From Nocardia anaemiae NBRC 100462 (GTDB lineage Bacteria; Actinomycetota; Actinomycetes; Mycobacteriales; Mycobacteriaceae), in contig NZ_BDAZ01000032.1 in the NCBI RefSeq assembly GCF_001612725.1, positions 62,001 to 126,000 of the forward strand: 64,000 nt of DNA, in the 5' to 3' direction. Position 1 is the stretch's first letter; every line of letters starts with the position of its first letter. A model generated the notes under the pieces. That model had not been told where the DNA came from and did not search any database. It was given only the letters and a program-made list of their open reading frames with translations. A program made the position numbers and the translations under genes. Below are positions 35,429-43,985 of the stretch, piece after piece.

Positions 35429-35713
35429 TCAACTGGTGATGATGCCTTCCAGGATTCGATCGAAGACGTTGGTGCCCTCGACCTCATCACCGTCCAGGAT
35501 GGAGTCCAGAATGGGCGCGTCGAGCAAACACATTGAGCCGATGGAGTTCTCGCGGGCGCTGGCCAGGACTTCATAGATGACTGCGGCATAGATTCGAGCC
35601 TTGGGCACGCTGAGTTTCCGAGTGCCCGCCATCGCCGAGATCCGCTTGTCCACCGCGTCGATGACTTCACGGATCACGGCCGCTTCGACCTGCGCCTTCT
35701 CTGCGATATCCAT
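35429..35713 (-). CDS. Hypothetical 94-residue protein of the XRE/DUF397 island
   Basis: I do not recognise a family. The sequence is predicted mainly helical (EKAQVEAAVIREVIDAVDKR, KARIYAAVIYEVLASAREN) with an acidic C-terminal part. It contains no membrane segment. ATG 35713 follows the stop of the next gene upstream by 2 bp, so the two form a small operon diverging from the XRE regulator. The codon bias is slightly less GC-rich than in the housekeeping neighbours. Confidence 0.6.
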   Translation of the reverse strand: MDIAEKAQVEAAVIREVIDAVDKRISAMAGTRKLSVPKARIYAAVIYEVLASARENSIGSMCLLDAPILDSILDGDEVEGTNVFDRILEGIITS

Positions 35714-35715
35714 GA

Positions 35716-35961
35716 TCAGAATCCGAAGCGGTCGCGGGAGTTGGTTCGCGGCTGCAGCAGCCCGTGGTGCACCAGGTAGAGCTTGGCCTGAAGCTTGGCC
35801 GCGCAAACGGTTGCCGGACACTCCTTGTGGTCTTGCATGATCGTGTGAGCGTCTGTGCTGCTATTGATTTCGGTTGCGCGGTGATCGAGAAGGGGGTCCA
35901 CGTCGGCACTTCCCTCGGTTCGGTTGGAGGCACCTGGCGACGGGCCGCAGGGGTCGGCCAC
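35716..35961 (-). CDS. Hypothetical small protein with Cys pair, first gene of divergent operon
   Basis: The C-terminal 40 residues (MQDHKECPATVCAAKLQAKL onward) contain a CxxxxC pair and a His pair, suggesting metal binding. The remainder is low-complexity. The start is uncertain: GTG 35961, a TTG at 35970, or ATG 35838 giving only 40 residues are all possible, and no ribosome site decides. It lies 2 bp before the 94-residue gene and diverges from the XRE gene. Confidence 0.45.
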   Translation of the reverse strand: MADPCGPSPGASNRTEGSADVDPLLDHRATEINSSTDAHTIMQDHKECPATVCAAKLQAKLYLVHHGLLQPRTNSRDRFGF

Positions 35962-36234
35962 CGGAGGCAACGACGGTCGGTGTCGTTTGTCGGTGTCCCG
36001 CAGTACCCTTCAGCTGGGAGAGCGTGGGGGTTTCAACGGATTTCCGTTCACCAGGTGCGCACTTAGGAAATCACCAGGTCTCACGGTTTTACAGCACAAA
36101 TGGGCCGTCCAAGAAGATCCATCCGTTTGTCCAGCAAGGCATCCGAGCCGGATGCGCGATGTCATCCAGGCAACTCCGATCGACACACCCATCAACCAGG
36201 CGCTATGCCATCCAAAGATTCGGGAGCAAGGCTA

Positions 36235-37134
36235 ATGACAGGCAAGAACCCGACCACAATCCCTCGTCGCCAGCTCGGACGCCAGCTGCGTGAGCTGCGA
36301 CAGGCGGCAGGGCTGTCTATATCCGACGCCGCCCGTCTGATCGAGCGAGGGGCTGGAACGCTACAGCGGCTCGAGAAGGGTGAGAGCCCCCGGATTCGCC
36401 AGCTCGACATCGAGGCCCTGTGCAAGATCTACAGCGCCACCAACCGTATGAAGGCGCTCAAAGCCCTTGCCGCGCAGGCAGATGAGCGAACCAGGCCCGT
36501 CGACGATTCGTGTTGGTGGCAGCGCTACGAGGACCTGATCCCGGAGGACTTCGGGACATATCTGAGCTTGGAGTCAGCGGCGGCCAAGGTGGTCATGTAT
36601 CTGGCCGAGGTCGTTCCGGGGATCGTGCAGACAGCCGACTACGCGCGGGCACTGGACCGGTTGTTCTTCGAGTCCGACACGCCGATGGAGCTGGAGCAGC
36701 GAATACAGGTACGGATGCGGCGGCAAGCCGCCCTCACGCGCGGGATGTCCCCCGTGGAATTGGACGTTCTGCTGGACGAGTCCGTCCTTCGGCGCGTTGT
36801 GGGTGGGAAAAGGATCATGGCCGCACAGCTCCGCAAACTGGCCGACACCCCGCCGAACGTCCGAGTTCGGATCGTTCCGTACTCGGCGGGTCTGCCGCTC
36901 GGAATCCCAACCGGGCCATACGTGATCCTGCACTTCCCCACCGATCCGAGCACTGAAAAGCCTGTGGAGCCGACCACGGTTTACGTGGAGACCTACGGGT
37001 CTCGGCTGTACTACGACCGCGCGAACATCGTGGCTCGATATCTGGAGACGCACGAGAAGATCGGCCGCGTAGCATTGTCCGAAGCAGACAGCAAGCGGCT
37101 GCTGAGGCAGGTAGCGAAGGAGTACGAAACGTGA
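36235..37134 (+). CDS. XRE-family regulator with DUF5753 domain
   Basis: This 299-residue protein has an N-terminal helix-turn-helix (about residues 10-65: LGRQLRELRQAAGLSISDAA, then GTLQRLEKGESPRI). A DUF5753 ligand-like domain follows to the end (EVVPGIVQTADYARAL, ELDVLLDESVLRRVVGG). Such proteins form actinobacterial regulator/DUF397 pairs, of which BldB/WhiJ-type systems in Streptomyces control development. GGGAG lies 8 nt before ATG 36235. It overlaps the DUF397 gene (GTGA). Confidence 0.9.
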   Translation: MTGKNPTTIPRRQLGRQLRELRQAAGLSISDAARLIERGAGTLQRLEKGESPRIRQLDIEALCKIYSATNRMKALKALAAQADERTRPVDDSCWWQRYEDLIPEDFGTYLSLESAAAKVVMYLAEVVPGIVQTADYARALDRLFFESDTPMELEQRIQVRMRRQAALTRGMSPVELDVLLDESVLRRVVGGKRIMAAQLRKLADTPPNVRVRIVPYSAGLPLGIPTGPYVILHFPTDPSTEKPVEPTTVYVETYGSRLYYDRANIVARYLETHEKIGRVALSEADSKRLLRQVAKEYET

Positions 37135-37340
37135 AAAACGTTGATCTGTCCCGGGCACGCTGGTTCAAGAGCAGCTGGAGCGGCGGGGGTGAGCATTGCG
37201 TTGAGATCGCACACCTCGACGGCGGCATGATCGGCGTACGCGACTCCAAAGACCCCTCTGGCCCCGCGCTGATCTTCACCCCAGCCGAATGGGACGCATT
37301 CCTCGCCGGTGCCAACGATGGCGAATTCGATCGGCCGTAA
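37131..37340 (+). CDS. DUF397 protein
   Basis: This 69-residue protein has the family motifs WFKSSWSGGGEHCVEIA and GVRDSKDPSGPALIFTPAEW. DUF397 proteins act with the adjacent XRE-DUF5753 regulator and are often described as antitoxin- or antagonist-like; the biochemical role is unsettled. GTG 37131 overlaps the regulator's stop, giving translational coupling. A stem-loop follows. Confidence 0.9.
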   Translation: MKNVDLSRARWFKSSWSGGGEHCVEIAHLDGGMIGVRDSKDPSGPALIFTPAEWDAFLAGANDGEFDRP

Positions 37341-37351
37341 TCCTCCCATTG

Positions 37352-37375
37352 GAACCCCCGGAAATCCGGGGGTTC
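37352..37375 (+). terminator. Terminator after DUF397 gene
   Basis: GAACCCCCGG/CCGGGGGTTC is a perfect 10-bp stem with a 4-nt loop, 11 bp past the stop. The rest of the 307-bp gap to the next gene shows nothing recognisable. Confidence 0.75.
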
Positions 37376-37647
37376 AGTCGTTTCTTGCCTGTCCTTCGCT
37401 GCGCGCACTGCGCCCTTACCGCCCCCACATGAACTCGCTAGTGCCACATCCAGATTGCTTGCGCCATTCCGCTCCGGCAGCTCGCCGAGCGTAGTAATAC
37501 GGCGATCAAATTCGGTGTAGCGACCACCATATGACTACGTTCGACGGAACCGGGGTCCGAGCAAGTAGACCGCACGCCCTGTGCCACCGTGAGCGGAGGA
37601 CGAATCCCGACCAGTCCGCACGTGGACGGTGCGATCGGCCAGGACGA

Positions 37648-38046
37648 TCATCGGTCTCCGGACGCACGCGTGATGGGCAGCCAGTGGGCGACTTCGACAG
37701 CCCGGCTACCAGAAGCGCTGACCACGCCCGACGCCACCGCAACGTCGAAGTCGAGCAGGCCGGTGGCGAGCAAAAGCCAAGTGCGCGGATCGGTTTCGAC
37801 GACATTCGGCGGTGTGCCCCTGGTATGCCGTGGACCCTCGATGCACTGCACCGCCACGAACGGTGGGACGCGGACCTCGACGGAATGGCCGGGCGCGGCG
37901 GCGGCGAGGGTGCGGGCGGTGGTGCGGACCGCAGCCGCGAGTTCGGGCCTGGTGGGTGCTGGCGTCGAGTCGTCACGCAGCCAAGCACCGACTGCCTCGA
38001 CCGCCGCCCGCATCTGCGCTGGATCCACCGCTCCTCGTCCCGCCAC
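37648..38046 (-). CDS. Sterol-carrier-like conserved protein (Rv0807 type)
   Basis: The 132-residue protein is strongly conserved next to purine genes in this order. Recognisable stretches are APGHSVEVRVPPFVAVQCIEG and HTRGTPPNVVETDP, then TWLLLATG. It is annotated in relatives as a sterol carrier family protein; no ligand is proven. The GTG at 38046 is preferred over the TTG at 38076 because TAATCT ends 7 nt before it (leaderless pattern). Confidence 0.78.
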   Translation of the reverse strand: MAGRGAVDPAQMRAAVEAVGAWLRDDSTPAPTRPELAAAVRTTARTLAAAAPGHSVEVRVPPFVAVQCIEGPRHTRGTPPNVVETDPRTWLLLATGLLDFDVAVASGVVSASGSRAVEVAHWLPITRASGDR

Positions 38047-38053
38047 AGTGCCG

Positions 38054-38059
38054 AGATTA
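38054..38059 (-). promoter_or_regulatory. -10 box for the sterol-carrier-like gene
   Basis: TAATCT on the minus strand is 7 nt upstream of the chosen GTG. Confidence 0.45.
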
Positions 38060-38189
38060 CTGCCGAGCTCCGACAATGCTGCTGGAGCGGGCCGGTTGGA
38101 CCGGTGCCATGTGTGCAGCGCAATTCAGCCGAAGCAACCCGGGTTCTACGGCGTCATCGGTCGAAATGGGGCGGAGCGGGCGAGGCCGA

Positions 38190-38879
38190 TCAGCCGGTGG
38201 CGGACCAGACGGTCACCACGCCCGTGTAGGCGTGGATGGCGTCGCTGAGCGAAAGTTCGGTGATGAAGGCGACGCGATGGGCTGCGGTCTCGACGCAGTA
38301 ACTGCTGTTCTTGCTGAGAGGCAGGGAGTCGACGCCCTGGGTGGCGATGAGGTCCGCGCACTGCTGCCGGGTCGGCTTGGTCGGATTGCTCCAGGACGCG
38401 ATGGTGGGCTGCACGGTGAGGAAGTCGCCGCGCCGACCGTAGAGCGTGGCCTCGGAGAATTTTTTCGACGAAGAGTAGTTGTAGCTGGCCCACACGCTGG
38501 CGCCATTGTTCCCGGATACCACCTTGGGCGGGACGGAGTCCAGGTCGAGGTAGGTCAGGTTGACCGTGCCGGACCACCTGACGTCCTCCGACGGGGTCGA
38601 TGTCGACGAAGTAGCTGGCGCGGAGACAGTGGTCGGTCGGTCGGCGGGCTCGGTCCGGGCCGGTGGTGGGGACTGTGCGGAGGAATTACCGTCCTGCTTG
38701 GCATCGAAGAACTTGTCCGGTACGAGGACGATCAAGCCGACGATCAAACCGGGAATGACCGGCAGGAGTATCGCGCTGAGAACGGGGTGGCGGCTGATCC
38801 AGCTGCGCTGCTCGAGGGGAATTTCCTGCTGGGGTCGGCTCGAGTTCCGAGACTCGTCGTCGTGCTGGTCGTCCCCCAT
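38190..38879 (-). CDS. Hypothetical single-pass membrane protein, 229 residues
   Basis: The layout is a charged cytoplasmic tail of about 32 residues, one transmembrane helix (about 33-52, HPVLSAILLPVIPGLIVGLI), a Ser/Thr/Pro-rich linker (about 65-100), then an extracytoplasmic domain of about 125 residues. That domain has two cysteines (QQCADL, SYCVETA) that could form a disulfide. No family is recognised. ATG 38879 is chosen because the frame upstream lacks a plausible protein start. The gene is isolated from its neighbours. Confidence 0.6.
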   Translation of the reverse strand: MGDDQHDDESRNSSRPQQEIPLEQRSWISRHPVLSAILLPVIPGLIVGLIVLVPDKFFDAKQDGNSSAQSPPPARTEPADRPTTVSAPATSSTSTPSEDVRWSGTVNLTYLDLDSVPPKVVSGNNGASVWASYNYSSSKKFSEATLYGRRGDFLTVQPTIASWSNPTKPTRQQCADLIATQGVDSLPLSKNSSYCVETAAHRVAFITELSLSDAIHAYTGVVTVWSATG

Positions 38880-39067
38880 GATCAGCCTGGTCTCCTTTGC
38901 CGTGGCCGACGAAATCTCGCGCGTGTGTGGCACCGAGTACCGCAGCCATGCTGGTCGACCACCCTTCAATTGTCAATGGCGGCAACGAGTTCGGTCGTCA
39001 CGGCCAGATATGCACGTTCGGGCTCGTTGGCGCAGGAATGGGTGGTTCGGCCACAAGCTTGGAGCCG

Positions 39068-39733
39068 CTACGTGACAGCGGCCGAAGCCGGTCGACCGCT
39101 GGGCGAACCGGCCGCGGCGATTCGCGGTGCGACCGCACCGCCTGCGTTCACGGCGAAGTGCAGCAGAGCGGGAGCGGTGGCGCTTTCGGTACGGCGACGG
39201 AGAAATCCGAAGATGAGGCCAGCGGTCGCGGTTGCGGCGATCGTCGCGGGGACGCTGTCGCCTGCGGCGCGTGCCGGTCGGATGTGCCAGAGGCCGAAGG
39301 TCGCGGCACCGATCAATGAGCCAGAGCGGACGCCGAAAGTCTTGTCCAGCAACGGATCCAGTGTGGCGCGGAAGATGAGTTCCTCGCTGTAGACGGTGCC
39401 GATCGGGATATGTACCCAGACCCACTCTTCGAGTGGAACGTCCGGAGCCCGGTCGGTGAATCCGCCGAGGCGCTCGCGCAATGCCGGAATGGCGACGGCC
39501 GCACCGTAACCGGCGGCCACCACGCTCGCCGAGGCGAGTCCGTAACCGAGACCACGCGCGGACAACCAGTTCGGTCGGCCGCGGAAGGCCAGTGCGTAGC
39601 CGGTCGCGAATCCGGCATTCGCAGCGGTGCGTCCGCGCAGATCGAGCGGCAAACGCGGCAACACCCAATTGCTCCATGCCAACGGAGTGCCAACGGCAAC
39701 AACAGTTTTCGTAATCCGACCGATCAATGTCAT
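39068..39733 (-). CDS. CPBP-family intramembrane metalloprotease
   Basis: This 221-residue membrane protein carries the three CPBP (Abi) motifs: EELIFRATL (EExxxR), FGLWH (FxxxH) and HFAVN (HxxxN/B). CPBP proteins cleave prenyl-type substrates or transmembrane proteins, and some protect against bacteriocins. ATG 39733 overlaps the stop of the upstream DUF2319 hydrolase (ATGA), so the two are co-translated, which suggests a functional link. Confidence 0.85.
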   Translation of the reverse strand: MTLIGRITKTVVAVGTPLAWSNWVLPRLPLDLRGRTAANAGFATGYALAFRGRPNWLSARGLGYGLASASVVAAGYGAAVAIPALRERLGGFTDRAPDVPLEEWVWVHIPIGTVYSEELIFRATLDPLLDKTFGVRSGSLIGAATFGLWHIRPARAAGDSVPATIAATATAGLIFGFLRRRTESATAPALLHFAVNAGGAVAPRIAAAGSPSGRPASAAVT

Positions 39734-41481
39734 TTGGTCTCGCGCTCGTAGTCCTCGGCGGCCTCGATCTGGGTCCGGATCTTGTCCGACTGTTCCACGG
39801 TCCAATCCGGCGGCGCCGCAACGGCGATCCAGCCGTCCAACACCAGACTGCCGTACCGATGCCCGTGTCCGTCGGCGACGCCCTGCGCATTGGACAGGTC
39901 ACAGGTGACCTGCCAGAAGGTAACGAAGGGCCACCAGCGCATCTGCGAGGAAACATCGGAGCCGCGTGGTTCGGACAGCCAATCCGGTTGGGAGAAGATC
40001 AGATCCGAGGACCACCAGACGATCGGGTCGGAGGCGTGCTGCAGATAGGCGATGCGCGGCGCCCGCCATTCGGTCGTCGGACGCGCGAGATCGGCACTGT
40101 CGGAGGCGAATCGGACCACCAGACCATCCGCGTACACCGGTTCGACCTCGCGCGATCCCGGATCGCGTCGCGAAACGAACTGCTCCCACAGTCGATTCGA
40201 GTTCGGCGGCCCGACCCACAGCGCACCCTCGACCTTGGAGCGCAGATCGGCGAGTCCGTCGAAGGCCGCCTCCGAGCCCTGCGAGCCCAGACTCTCGCCG
40301 TATACGAGCAGCTTCGGCCGCGCGCCCTCCGGCCGTGCCGACCAATGCTGGTACACCGCGTCGAAGAGCTGCCTACCCGCATCCGATGCCTTGCCGCGGT
40401 CCGCGAGGAAGGACAGCACGCTGGGCAGATACGAATACTGCGAGGCCACGATGGCGGTATCGCCGCCGTACATGTACTCGATGGCACCGGCCGCCATGGA
40501 ATTCACCCATCCGGTGCCGGTCGTGGTGACCACCACGAGCACCTTCCGGTCGAATGCTCCGGTGCGCTCGAGTTCGGAGACCGCGAGCTCGGCCCGCGCT
40601 TCACCGCTCTGCGCCGACTCCAGACCCACATACGCCCGGATCGGCTCGCGCGCGGACTTACCGGTGATCGAAGTGATCCGGGCCGCGGAGGGGCCGTGCG
40701 AGACGAACCAGCGACCCTCGAATCCGAGCGAATCCCATTTCGCCAGCGAGGCGGGACTGCCCGACCGTTCGGGCTGCACCGGCTGGACCGCATTCGGCGA
40801 GGTGTGATCGTTCTGCACGCTGAACGCGGAGTTGGCCACCGCGAAGAAGGCACGCGAGGCCACGCCGTTGAACAGCGTGACGGTCAGCACCACCAGAACC
40901 AGGAATCCGGCCGATGGGGCCAGCTCGCGCGGTACCCGCACCCAGCGGTTGAGCTGACGCGCCAGGAACCGGATGATCTCGCGCAGCGTCCGATACACCG
41001 CGACCACACCGGTCGCCACCGCGATACTGAGCAATCCCGTGCGCAGATAGGCCGGGGTCGTGGTGCCCTCCATACCCATGAGCGCGGTGATCTCGCGCTG
41101 CCAGCGGGCCGACTGCACCAGCATGAAGGCCGCGGTGACCACAGCGGTGAAAAGGATCGCCGATTTCACGGCGTAGCGCACCCAGGTCGGCGGCGGCGCG
41201 ATCCGACCGCGCAGCAGCTCGGCCAGCCGCGGCCGAGCCCACAGCCGGAACAACCACTCCAACAGGCACCCGAGGCCATAGCCAAGCGCGGCATTGATGC
41301 CGCTGATCAGGCCCTGGAAGAGCCAGTCGCGCGGTACCAGCGACGGCGTCACCGAGAGTGCGAAGAAGATCGTCGCGAAGACCAGCCCGACATAGTTCAG
41401 ATCGATGATGTCCTCGGCACGGCGCACGACCACCACGCCGCGCGCACGCAGCTTCTTCAGGGTGGTCGCGGTTTCGAGCAT
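39730..41481 (-). CDS. Membrane alpha/beta-hydrolase, DUF2319 family (paralog 1)
   Basis: The 583-residue protein has five or so N-terminal membrane helices in residues 25-235, including SLVPRDWLFQGLISGINAA. A C-terminal alpha/beta-hydrolase domain (Abhydrolase_9 type) follows, with nucleophile motif GESLGSQGSE and likely acid/base residues in HASDPIVWW and DGHGHRYG. It probably acts at the membrane on a lipid or peptide ester; the substrate is unknown. It closely resembles the protein encoded at 42133-43914 and is translationally coupled to the CPBP protease. Confidence 0.82.
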   Translation of the reverse strand: MLETATTLKKLRARGVVVVRRAEDIIDLNYVGLVFATIFFALSVTPSLVPRDWLFQGLISGINAALGYGLGCLLEWLFRLWARPRLAELLRGRIAPPPTWVRYAVKSAILFTAVVTAAFMLVQSARWQREITALMGMEGTTTPAYLRTGLLSIAVATGVVAVYRTLREIIRFLARQLNRWVRVPRELAPSAGFLVLVVLTVTLFNGVASRAFFAVANSAFSVQNDHTSPNAVQPVQPERSGSPASLAKWDSLGFEGRWFVSHGPSAARITSITGKSAREPIRAYVGLESAQSGEARAELAVSELERTGAFDRKVLVVVTTTGTGWVNSMAAGAIEYMYGGDTAIVASQYSYLPSVLSFLADRGKASDAGRQLFDAVYQHWSARPEGARPKLLVYGESLGSQGSEAAFDGLADLRSKVEGALWVGPPNSNRLWEQFVSRRDPGSREVEPVYADGLVVRFASDSADLARPTTEWRAPRIAYLQHASDPIVWWSSDLIFSQPDWLSEPRGSDVSSQMRWWPFVTFWQVTCDLSNAQGVADGHGHRYGSLVLDGWIAVAAPPDWTVEQSDKIRTQIEAAEDYERETK

Positions 41482-41783
41482 CGGTCAGCGCGACGGCGCG
41501 ATGCCCGGATCGTGGCGGTTGGGATCGGGCACGGGCGTCAACGGGTCCGTAGCGATCATCACCCGAACAGTATGCGGGTGTGCTCGGGTCGGCGTGTGCG
41601 TAGCCCGCAGCGCCACGCGGTATTGCTGGCACAGATCACAGCGGCGCTCGGCCGACCGAACCGACTCGATCCGCGAATCATCCAGCGGCAGTGTCCCTTA
41701 CCCGCATTGTCCGGCAACTACCCAACGCGCTCGAGTAGTTGTACGCGGTTGTGCCGCGGGCCGAATCAGCAGACTTCTTGTTC

Positions 41784-42074
41784 ATGAGCCATCCCAACGC
41801 CCGGCCGAAAACCTCGTCGGCCTTCCTCGCGCAAGCCGCGATCGCGTTCGGCGTCAGCTTCTTCGGGACCGGCGTCGGCATCTTCTATCTGCCACTCGAT
41901 ATCGCACAGCGCGGCTTCCTCGGCATGTCCGTGCTGTTCCTGGTGTCGAGTGCCTTCACCCTGGCGAAGGTGGTTCGCGACCAACAGGAATCGGCGACCA
42001 TCAGCCGCCGCTTGGACGAGGCGCGGATGGAAAAGCTGATCGCGGAGCATGATCCGTTCAAATCCGTCGGCTGA
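41784..42074 (+). CDS. YiaA/YiaB-type two-helix membrane protein
   Basis: The 96-residue protein has two transmembrane helices (about 14-36 and 42-62), separated by LPLDIAQRGF, and a charged C-terminal tail. This matches the YiaA/YiaB domain. The function is unknown. ATG 41784 is chosen as the first start consistent with the family. The 302-bp gap to the divergent DUF2319 gene shows no further structure that I can recognise. Confidence 0.72.
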   Translation: MSHPNARPKTSSAFLAQAAIAFGVSFFGTGVGIFYLPLDIAQRGFLGMSVLFLVSSAFTLAKVVRDQQESATISRRLDEARMEKLIAEHDPFKSVG

Positions 42075-42132
42075 TGCCGCGCATCTGGACGAGTCCGGCA
42101 ACGAGGGGTTCGGGCCCGCCCAGGTGTGTGCC

Positions 42133-43914
42133 TTATTTCAGTTGGTGCTCGCGAGCCGAGGAAATGGTCAGATAATCGCGGACTCGATCCGCCAACTCGG
42201 CCGACCAATCCGGCGGCTGCGCGATCGCGGCCCAGGCATCCAATACCAGGTTGCCGTAGTTGTGCCCGTGTCCGTCGCTGACGCTCTGTGCTCTGGGCAG
42301 ATCCGCGGCGACCTGCCAGAACGTGACGATCGGATACCACGCCATCCGCGAGGACACATCCGGACCGCGCGATTCGCGCAGCCAATCCGGTTCGCTGAAC
42401 AGCAGATCCGCCGACCACCAGACCACCGGATCGGAGGCGTGCTGCAGATAGGCGATGCGCGGCGCCAGCCAGTTGTCCCCAGGCTTCCACAGGTCGGCGC
42501 GGCTGTCGGAGAAGCGCACTACCAGTCCGTCTGCATAGGTAGGCAAGATCTCCGGCGTGCCGGGATCGCGACGGGCGGTGAATTCGCTCCACAGTCGGTT
42601 GGAATTCGGCGGTCCGACCCACAGCACGCCGTCGGTCTTCGATCGGATATCGGCCAAGCCGGTGAAAGCACCTTCGGAACCCTGGGATCCCAGGCTCTCG
42701 CCATAGACGAGCAGCTTGGGCCTGGCATCCTTCGGCCGGGCCGACCAGTGCTCATAAACCTTGTCGAAGACCAGTTTTCCCATCTGGGTCGCCTTGTCCT
42801 TATCGGACAGGAACGACAGCACACTCGGCAGATACGAGTACTGGGTCGCGGCGATCGCGGTGTCGCCGTTGTACATCAGCTCGATGGATTCGGCGCTGGA
42901 CGAATCGACCCAGCCGGTGCCCGTCGTCGTCACGACCACCAGCACCTTGCGCTCGAATGCCTTGGTGCGCTCCAACTCCGCCGCGATCAATTCCGCCTGC
43001 GCCTCGGGCCCGTCGGCCGATTCCAATCCGGCGTAGACCCGAATCGGTTCACGCGCGGGCTTTCCGGTGACCTGGCTGATATCGGCTGCGGTCGGCACGA
43101 ACGAGACGAACCAACGCCCCTCGGAACCGAGAGTGTCCCAGGCCGCCAATGAGTTCGGACTGCCTGAGCGCTCCGGAAGCTGCGGCTGTACGGCATTCGG
43201 CGAGGTGTCGGTGTTGCGCACGCTGAACGCCGAATTCGCCACATCGAAAAAGACTTTGGTGAGCACGCCGTTGAACACCAGCACCAATGCGATCACGACG
43301 ACGAGCACACCGGTCGGGACGGCCAGTTGGCGCGGAAAGTGGGCGCGCCTGATCAGCTCGAATGCGATCGTACGGACAAGCCGCCGCAGTATCCGGAATA
43401 CCGCGATGACGATCGCACCGACCAGTGCGCTCAGTGCGCCGGTGCGCAGAAACCCGGAGGTCGTGGTGGGTTCCATGCCCATGAGCGCGGTGATCTCGCG
43501 CTGCCAGCGGGCCGATTCGATCAGCAGAAAGACGGCGACGCCGAGACAGCCGAGCACAATCGCGGTCTTGACCGCGCCGGACAGCCACTCGGGCCGCTTC
43601 GCCCACAGCCGCCCGACCGCTGGCGGCAACTGAGCGACCTTGCGGCGCAACGGTTTCCGCAACCACTTGCGGTAAACCCATTCGAACAGACAGCCGACGC
43701 CATAGCCGATGGCCGCATTGATCCCGCTGACCAGTCCCTCGAACAGCCAATCGCGTGGCAGCAATGAGGGCGTCAGCGACCAGCCGAAGAACACCGTGGC
43801 CACGATGAGCCCGACGTAATTCGGATGGAAGAAGCGCTCGACGACGCCGACAAGTTTGCCGACGCCCCCGCGGCGTGAGCTCAGGCCCCGGAGGCGGTAG
43901 CGGAGCGTAACCAC
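42133..43914 (-). CDS. Membrane alpha/beta-hydrolase, DUF2319 family (paralog 2)
   Basis: This is a tandem paralog of the 39730-41481 product. The same N-terminal helices (SLLPRDWLFEGLVSGINAA), the same QREITALMGME segment, nucleophile motif GESLGSQGSE and C-terminal DGHGHNYG are present. By eye well over half of aligned residues are identical. The start is uncertain: GTG 43914 (593 residues) best matches the length of the paralog's N-terminus. A TTG at 43989 overlapping the purL stop would add 25 residues and couple it to purL. Confidence 0.8.
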   Translation of the reverse strand: MVTLRYRLRGLSSRRGGVGKLVGVVERFFHPNYVGLIVATVFFGWSLTPSLLPRDWLFEGLVSGINAAIGYGVGCLFEWVYRKWLRKPLRRKVAQLPPAVGRLWAKRPEWLSGAVKTAIVLGCLGVAVFLLIESARWQREITALMGMEPTTTSGFLRTGALSALVGAIVIAVFRILRRLVRTIAFELIRRAHFPRQLAVPTGVLVVVIALVLVFNGVLTKVFFDVANSAFSVRNTDTSPNAVQPQLPERSGSPNSLAAWDTLGSEGRWFVSFVPTAADISQVTGKPAREPIRVYAGLESADGPEAQAELIAAELERTKAFERKVLVVVTTTGTGWVDSSSAESIELMYNGDTAIAATQYSYLPSVLSFLSDKDKATQMGKLVFDKVYEHWSARPKDARPKLLVYGESLGSQGSEGAFTGLADIRSKTDGVLWVGPPNSNRLWSEFTARRDPGTPEILPTYADGLVVRFSDSRADLWKPGDNWLAPRIAYLQHASDPVVWWSADLLFSEPDWLRESRGPDVSSRMAWYPIVTFWQVAADLPRAQSVSDGHGHNYGNLVLDAWAAIAQPPDWSAELADRVRDYLTISSAREHQLK

Positions 43915-43985
43915 GGAGGGGACAGCGCACGCCGCGAATCGAGCACCGCGGCGGGCTACCGAGACTTCACCAGCCTCCGGCGCGC

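Noticed and set aside
37506..38248. Several overlapping frames of 140-230 codons around 37.5-38.2 kb
   Set aside because: The conserved sterol-carrier-like protein on the minus strand (37648-38046) explains the region; the others have shadow composition.
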